A DNA stretch of 64,000 bases from DASWID01 sp049682815. GTDB lineage: Bacteria > Desulfobacterota_D > UBA1144 > Nemesobacterales > CSP1-2. Shown here piece after piece: positions 59,485 through 64,000 of this stretch. The position numbers were made by a program, and so were the translations under genes. The stretch covers positions 1 through 64,000 of the forward strand of contig JBAUII010000006.1 in assembly GCA_049682815.1 (NCBI GenBank), in the 5' to 3' direction. The notes under the pieces are model-generated. The model did not search any database, was not told the DNA's origin, and saw only the letters and a list, made by a program, of their open reading frames with translations. Within the stretch, counting starts at the first letter, position 1. Each line of letters begins with the position of its first letter.

Positions 59485-60708
59485 ATGGAAAGAATAGAGT
59501 TATTATCCGTACCATCCGATATTGAGGGAAAATCACGAACTGAAACCCTTATGCTAAATATGGGGCCGCAGCACCCTTCCACGCATGGTGTACTCAGGGT
59601 GGTTCTAAGTCTGGATGGAGAAACAGTCGTAAAGGCTGTCCCTTACATCGGTTACCTTCATAGAGGGATAGAAAAGCTTTGTGAACACATAACATATCAG
59701 CAGTGCATCCCTTATACGGATAGGATGGATTATGTCGCAGCAATCTGTAACAACATAGGATTCATACTTACGGTTGAAAAGCTTCTTGGCATCCAGGATG
59801 AAATACCGGAGAGGGCAAAGGTTGCCGAGGTGATACTTTTCGAACTCGGGAGAATCGAATCTCACCTCATAGGGATAGGCACAAATGCAATGGACCTAGG
59901 CGCCGTGAGTGCGTTCCTATATTGCTTCAAGGAGAGAGAGAGGATTTACGATATCCTGGAGATGGTTTGTGGCGCTCGATTAACCACATCGTATCCGAGG
60001 GTAGGGGGTTTACCTGAAGATCTTCCTGAGAACTTTGAGGTTGCTGTAGGAAATTTTTTAAATATATTTCCGAAGACCTTGACTGAGGTTGATAAGCTTC
60101 TTACTAGGAACAAGATCTGGATCAAGAGAACAAAAGGGGTTGCATACATAAGTGCGGATGACGCTATTGACCTTGGACTTACGGGACCTGCACTCAGAGG
60201 GAGTGGAGTTCCGTATGACGTAAGAAAGGCGGTACCTTACCTTGGATATGAGAACTACGATTTTGAAATCCCTGTTGCGACTGATGGGGATGCATTCTCT
60301 CGGTATCTATGTAGATTAGAAGAAATGCATCAGAGTCTTAAGATAATTGAACAGGCGATAAACAATCTGCCCGACGGACCCTTCATTGCCGACTTGCCTG
60401 AAATTGTCCTCCCTCCAAAGGATCTTGTATATTCAAGAATGGAATCACTTATAAGGCATTTTGTAATCGTCTATGAAGGATTTAAGACACCGCCTGGTGA
60501 GGTTTATCATTCCGTAGAAAATCCGAAGGGTGAGCTGGGGTATTATATCGTCAGCAACGGTTCCGGTAAACCTTATAGGATGCGTGTAAGGGGACCTTCT
60601 TTCGTTAATTTGCAGGCCCTGCCTAAAATGGTTGAGGGTAGTCTATTGGCCGATGTTGTCGCGGCCATCGGCAGCATTGATATCGTCTTGGGTGAAGTTG
60701 ATAGATAG
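59485..60708 (+). CDS. nuoD: NADH-quinone oxidoreductase subunit D
   Basis: A 407-residue subunit of the quinone-binding chamber. MLNMGPQHPSTHGVLRVVLS near 23-42 has the conserved His motif. GYLHRGIEKLCEHITYQQCI near 55, GVPYDVRKAVPYLGYENYDF near 245 and the C-terminal SFVNLQALPKMVEGSLLADV and VLGEVDR are canonical. It is the last nuo gene here; the remaining subunits must lie elsewhere, because the following gene is on the other strand and unrelated. Confidence 0.96.
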   Translation: MERIELLSVPSDIEGKSRTETLMLNMGPQHPSTHGVLRVVLSLDGETVVKAVPYIGYLHRGIEKLCEHITYQQCIPYTDRMDYVAAICNNIGFILTVEKLLGIQDEIPERAKVAEVILFELGRIESHLIGIGTNAMDLGAVSAFLYCFKERERIYDILEMVCGARLTTSYPRVGGLPEDLPENFEVAVGNFLNIFPKTLTEVDKLLTRNKIWIKRTKGVAYISADDAIDLGLTGPALRGSGVPYDVRKAVPYLGYENYDFEIPVATDGDAFSRYLCRLEEMHQSLKIIEQAINNLPDGPFIADLPEIVLPPKDLVYSRMESLIRHFVIVYEGFKTPPGEVYHSVENPKGELGYYIVSNGSGKPYRMRVRGPSFVNLQALPKMVEGSLLADVVAAIGSIDIVLGEVDR

Positions 60709-60730
60709 GGGGCAGTCGTTGAGTATGTGC

Positions 60731-61069
60731 TTATGGTGAAGACCAACATGTCATAGCAATTTGTTGCCAATTGCCATTATGTACATGGACACAAAAACTC
60801 TGGTTTAATTTGTCTTTCCCTTCAAAAATGACGTGGAGTGCGATATCTTTTGCCCTTGACTCGTTAGCCTGGTCAGCTTCGATCCAGACGTCAATCGGGG
60901 ACTGCCATTTTGCTGAGATGACTCCGGGTGTTTCACTCGGGAGCGACTGAGCAAAATTTATCTGATTATATGTAACAGTGAATCCTTCCAAGGGTTGACC
61001 ATAGCCCGATTGGCTGTATACGAAAATTAACGTGGATAAGGCAATGGTGCCTAAGGATTGTAATCTAAT
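60731..61069 (-). CDS. Small secreted protein with apparent ATT start
   Basis: A 112-residue frame read on the minus strand. It begins (I/M)RLQSLGTIALSTLIFVYSQS then GYGQPLEGFTV, a full signal peptide with likely cleavage after YGQ or SGYG. The mature domain is a beta-rich VTYNQINFAQSLPSETPG, SAKWQSPIDVWIEADQAN, FCVHVHNGNWQQ, with two cysteines. In frame just before this is a stop (TGA 61072-61070), so no ATG or GTG precedes the signal peptide. The ATT at 61069 sits after GGAAGGAAG at a normal distance. Starting at TTG 60991 would lose the signal. I do not recognise the family. Confidence 0.68.
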   Translation of the reverse strand: MRLQSLGTIALSTLIFVYSQSGYGQPLEGFTVTYNQINFAQSLPSETPGVISAKWQSPIDVWIEADQANESRAKDIALHVIFEGKDKLNQSFCVHVHNGNWQQIAMTCWSSP

Positions 61070-61101
61070 TCACGCTTCCTTCCATTGTTCATGCAATTTA
61101 A

Positions 61102-61779
61102 TTACCCGCCAGAAGGGGGGACTTTTGTTATTTCTGCCTCTTTTGGCACTTTAAATATGAACAAAGAGTCTGGTATCCCATTGTTAATTTGGATGTCGTT
61201 TAGTTTAACCGTCGTCAGGTTGCCAAATGGATCGTAGAGATATATTGTGTTTACGAGCATGGAATCCTTATCTACGGCAACGGTAACAATGCTGTACTCT
61301 TCACTATTTTCTTTCGGTAAAAGATCAATAAAATAGGCATTATTATTCTCTTTCGCGGGGCTATTCTTAGAAAATCGGGCATCGAAAAGATTTTTTAAAT
61401 TCCCCAGTCCCGAAATCAAAGTAGTTGTAGTCGGCGTGTCAATAACCTCACTTAGAGGAGATTCTATAACCTGTTTTTCTTCTTCGTTATAAAACCAAAT
61501 TGTAATCCCGTCAGATACGATTTCATCCTTCGTTGGCCTCGAATAGTTCCACCTCATTTTCCCCGGTTTTTTAAACCACACGTCGCCTTGTGCTCTCTGC
61601 ACCTTGTTCAGTGCTTTTACGGTAGCTTCCTGGGTAAATTTTGAACTAAAGTCGTTTATCTTTTCATATTTCTCCTGAATCTGATTCAATACTGTATCAA
61701 GATTTTCATTTTCTTTCGCCAGTAGTTGCGAACGCGATAAAATCGAAGCTAAGAAAAGAACAACAATGAAGATTCTCAA
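61102..61779 (-). CDS. lolA: Outer-membrane lipoprotein carrier protein LolA
   Basis: A 225-residue periplasmic chaperone that carries lipoproteins from the inner to the outer membrane. A signal peptide (MRIFIVVLFLASILSRS) is followed by VLNQIQEKYEKINDFSSKFT and a QRAQGDVWFKKPGKMRWNYS block near 62, the LolA signature. YLYDPFGNLTTVKLNDIQIN near 180 is the C-terminal strand pair. The start overlaps the end of ftsK by 4 bases, an arrangement seen in many bacteria. Confidence 0.92.
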   Translation of the reverse strand: MRIFIVVLFLASILSRSQLLAKENENLDTVLNQIQEKYEKINDFSSKFTQEATVKALNKVQRAQGDVWFKKPGKMRWNYSRPTKDEIVSDGITIWFYNEEEKQVIESPLSEVIDTPTTTTLISGLGNLKNLFDARFSKNSPAKENNNAYFIDLLPKENSEEYSIVTVAVDKDSMLVNTIYLYDPFGNLTTVKLNDIQINNGIPDSLFIFKVPKEAEITKVPPSGG

Positions 61780-64000
61780 TTAATTTGCCTCTCTTTGACC
61801 TGATCTATATCTATGAATACCTCTCGGGGCTTTCCTGCCGATTCCTGTGGACCTATTACTCCCTCTTTCTCCATGATCTCAACGATTCGGGCAGCTCTAT
61901 TATAACCAATTTTGAGTTTTCTCTGTAGCATTGAAATCGAGGCCTGACGAGTTTCCGCGATGATTCTTAGAGCTTCAAGATATAGTTCGTCTTTCTCATC
62001 TTCGATTTCCGGTTGAGTATCGGATTCTTCTATTTTTGTGATTTCCTGATTATACTCGGGCTTGGCCTGAGATTTCAGAAACTCTGTGATACTTTCTCTC
62101 TCTTCATCGGATATCAACGCACCCTGAATCCTGAGCAACTTAGATGTTCCAGGCTGAAGGAATAGCATGTCCCCTTTTCCTAGGAGCTGTTCGGCTCCAG
62201 TGCTGTCCAATATTATTCTTGAATCTACCCTTGACGACACCAGAAAAGAAATTCTGGCCGGGAAATTTGCCTTTATAAGTCCGGCTACTATATCGACTGA
62301 GGGTCTTTGCGTCGCAACTATAAGATGGATGCCTGCAGCTCTAGCCATCTGCGAGAGCCTGGTTATAGATTCTCTTATCTCGGATGGTGCAATCATCATT
62401 AGATCTGCGAGTTCATCTATAATAATAACTATGTATGGGAGTGAATTTTGATCATCTTCCCTGGAATCAGACCTCATAATATAACTATTATAGCTTTCTA
62501 TGTCTCTCGCACCTACTTCGGACATCAATTTATACCTCAGTTCCATCTCCTTTACTGCCCACCTTAACGCAGCCGCAGCCTCCTTCGGGTTTGTCACGAC
62601 TGGATGTAAGAGGTGGGGTATATCTTCATAGATAGATAGTTCAAGCATCTTTGGATCAATCATAACAAATTTCAGTTCATAGGGAGTAGCCTTGAAAAGC
62701 ATACTGGCTAGAACGGTATGCAGAAAAACACTCTTACCCGACCCGGTGGTTCCCGCTATCATAAGGTGAGGAGCTCTGCGCAAATCCATGTAGTATGGAA
62801 TTCCAGATATATCTTTACCCAAAGCGAGTGTAAGCAAAGATTTACTGTTCATAAATTCGGATGACTCTAATAATTCCCTTAGAACAACTGTCTCTCTCTG
62901 GGCATTCGGCACCTCAATACCAATCACGTCCCTGCCTGGAATCGGTGCGATGATTCTTATGCTAAGTGCGCTCAGCCCCATTGCTAAGTCGCTTGAGAGC
63001 GATGAGATTTTATTTATCTTGATTCCCGGAGAGGGCTTATATTCAAACATCGTGATTACAGGGCCGGGCCTTATCTCAGTTACCTTCCCAGACACTCCGA
63101 AATCGGAGAGTTTTTCCTCTATCAGCTTCGCATTCGTGTATACTGCCTCCTTGTCTATAACGATGTTCCCCTTTATCTTCGGATCCAGTAGATCGATATG
63201 TGGAAGCTTGAAGTTCTCCCTCTCTTGGACTAACTGCTCTGAATTAATATCAGGCGTTCTTGAAGGTGTCTCAATCACGATTTGAGGAAGGTTGTCGGTA
63301 TTATCTGCAATATTTTTAATATCATACGTCTTGTTTGCCGCATTAACTTTTAGGTTCATAATCTTATTATCAACTCGGCTAAGGGTTTCCTGCTTTTTAA
63401 ACAAGCTCGACAACCTTTCGACTGCCGATTCGGTAGCGATGCGTAAAAGGTGTAAAGAGTATGCGGTTGCATCCATAAGCCTCTTAAGGGTTTTCCCACT
63501 CCAGTCTAAAATTTGAGACAGGCTTAGATTCGATAAAATAATTAAACTCAGAATGATAAGAATAGTTACAATCATATATGAACCTATTGTTCCGGCGATT
63601 TTGCCCTTAAGAGTGGATGAAATTATGTTTCCTACCCAACCACCGGCTGGACTGTATCCGAGGAGATAGCGGCTTCCAAAAATCAATCCCAAGATGGCGG
63701 TAGTTGAAAACAAGAAAATAAATGCTGCTATTGATTTTCTATAGAGATTGGCTCCCGGTTTGTTAACAAATACCAAAATTGCTGTATAAAACATTACCAC
63801 CGGGATCACAAAAGAGGCTATTCCAAACGCGCTACCAAGTATATCTGAGATTAACACTCCGGTAGTGCCCATAGCTCCCTTAACGTCGAAGCCGGATTTG
63901 GTACTGTAAAACATTAGGCTCAAGGAAGAAAACAGACCGACCGTGAATAACAAAGCGGCGATAATTTCTCTTTTAATGAAATCTGATTTCTCTTTCGAGG
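61776..64000 (-). CDS. ftsK: DNA translocase FtsK/SpoIIIE, N-terminus cut by window edge
   Basis: The frame stays open to the window end; upstream of the TTG at 63953 it still reads SKEKSDFIKREIIAALLFTV, so the true start is outside. Four N-terminal membrane helices (to about residue 150 from 63953) are followed by a linker and the motor. The motor has IAGTTGSGKSVFLHTVL near 400, LKFVMIDPKMLEL near 425, and VIIIDELADLMM near 500. The C-terminal winged-helix gamma domain (EALRIIAETRQASISMLQRK, RAARIVEIMEKEGVI) recognises KOPS-type sites. It pumps DNA for chromosome segregation at division. Confidence 0.95.
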   Translation of the reverse strand, partial: SKEKSDFIKREIIAALLFTVGLFSSLSLMFYSTKSGFDVKGAMGTTGVLISDILGSAFGIASFVIPVVMFYTAILVFVNKPGANLYRKSIAAFIFLFSTTAILGLIFGSRYLLGYSPAGGWVGNIISSTLKGKIAGTIGSYMIVTILIILSLIILSNLSLSQILDWSGKTLKRLMDATAYSLHLLRIATESAVERLSSLFKKQETLSRVDNKIMNLKVNAANKTYDIKNIADNTDNLPQIVIETPSRTPDINSEQLVQERENFKLPHIDLLDPKIKGNIVIDKEAVYTNAKLIEEKLSDFGVSGKVTEIRPGPVITMFEYKPSPGIKINKISSLSSDLAMGLSALSIRIIAPIPGRDVIGIEVPNAQRETVVLRELLESSEFMNSKSLLTLALGKDISGIPYYMDLRRAPHLMIAGTTGSGKSVFLHTVLASMLFKATPYELKFVMIDPKMLELSIYEDIPHLLHPVVTNPKEAAAALRWAVKEMELRYKLMSEVGARDIESYNSYIMRSDSREDDQNSLPYIVIIIDELADLMMIAPSEIRESITRLSQMARAAGIHLIVATQRPSVDIVAGLIKANFPARISFLVSSRVDSRIILDSTGAEQLLGKGDMLFLQPGTSKLLRIQGALISDEERESITEFLKSQAKPEYNQEITKIEESDTQPEIEDEKDELYLEALRIIAETRQASISMLQRKLKIGYNRAARIVEIMEKEGVIGPQESAGKPREVFIDIDQVKERQIN

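Overview
The window is a moderate-GC chromosomal segment of a Gram-negative, diderm, aerobically respiring bacterium. An outer membrane is shown by a TolC-type lipoprotein, an OprB-type porin, a TonB-like protein and LolA. Aerobic electron transport is shown by a complete alternative complex III (ACIII) operon and nuoABCD. The mix of ACIII, glucosylglycerate synthesis, an F420/FMN luciferase-like oxidoreductase, a cytochrome P450 and many dispersed repeats suggests an uncultured deltaproteobacterial-type lineage (Desulfobacterota, Dadabacteria or Binatota-like). That placement is an inference and is weak.

Layout. 0-13 kb: the start of a secreted Cys-rich protein cut by the left edge, a histidine phosphatase, a large unknown protein, plsC, a TolC-type lipoprotein followed by the remains of its RND pump, then an OprB-like porin with a glucose-dehydrogenase-like SDR and a gluconolactonase-like enzyme, and an aldo/keto reductase. 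12-15 kb: cold-shock protein, thiol peroxidase, a SufT-like Fe-S assembly protein and bioD. 15.3-22.7 kb: the ACIII operon actABCDEF plus a 46-residue membrane protein, behind a good sigma70-type promoter. 23-28 kb: a MenB/BadI-like crotonase, an LLM oxidoreductase, a lipoprotein cyclophilin, purM and a TonB-like protein. 28.6-36.6 kb, nearly all on the minus strand: the glucosylglycerate genes gpgS-gpgP, a DedA-like protein, surE, tRNA-Pro(GGG), a MerR regulator, rnhB, dapA, a zinc-ribbon protein and asd. 37-46 kb is accessory: a two-component pair, an intact REP-associated tyrosine transposase (RAYT), a lone receiver, a Gly/Asn-repeat secreted protein, a di-heme peroxidase-like protein, an RpiB-like isomerase and a GAF protein. 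46-56 kb: cytochrome P450, uvrA, a HAD phosphatase, glyA-nrdR-tatD, pdxA and a sirtuin. 56.6-61 kb: an intact IS directly upstream of nuoABCD. 61-64 kb: a small secreted protein apparently starting at ATT, lolA, and ftsK running off the right edge.

The most unusual content is non-coding. Two RAYT families are present, each with its own terminal inverted repeat. One family has an intact transposase, truncated relatives and two roughly 145-bp non-autonomous derivatives. Separately, three loci carry inverted arrays of a degenerate 7-bp unit (GATNCAN on one side, ATCNTGN on the other) and a fourth carries one arm. The locus at 14.1 kb has exactly 11 units per arm. Several further palindromic repeats fill gene-free gaps. 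Signs of decay include a fusion of a membrane-fusion-protein signal peptide to the tail of an RND permease, a phosphatase whose C-terminus is encoded by a transposon end, and a secreted-protein fragment beside the IS.
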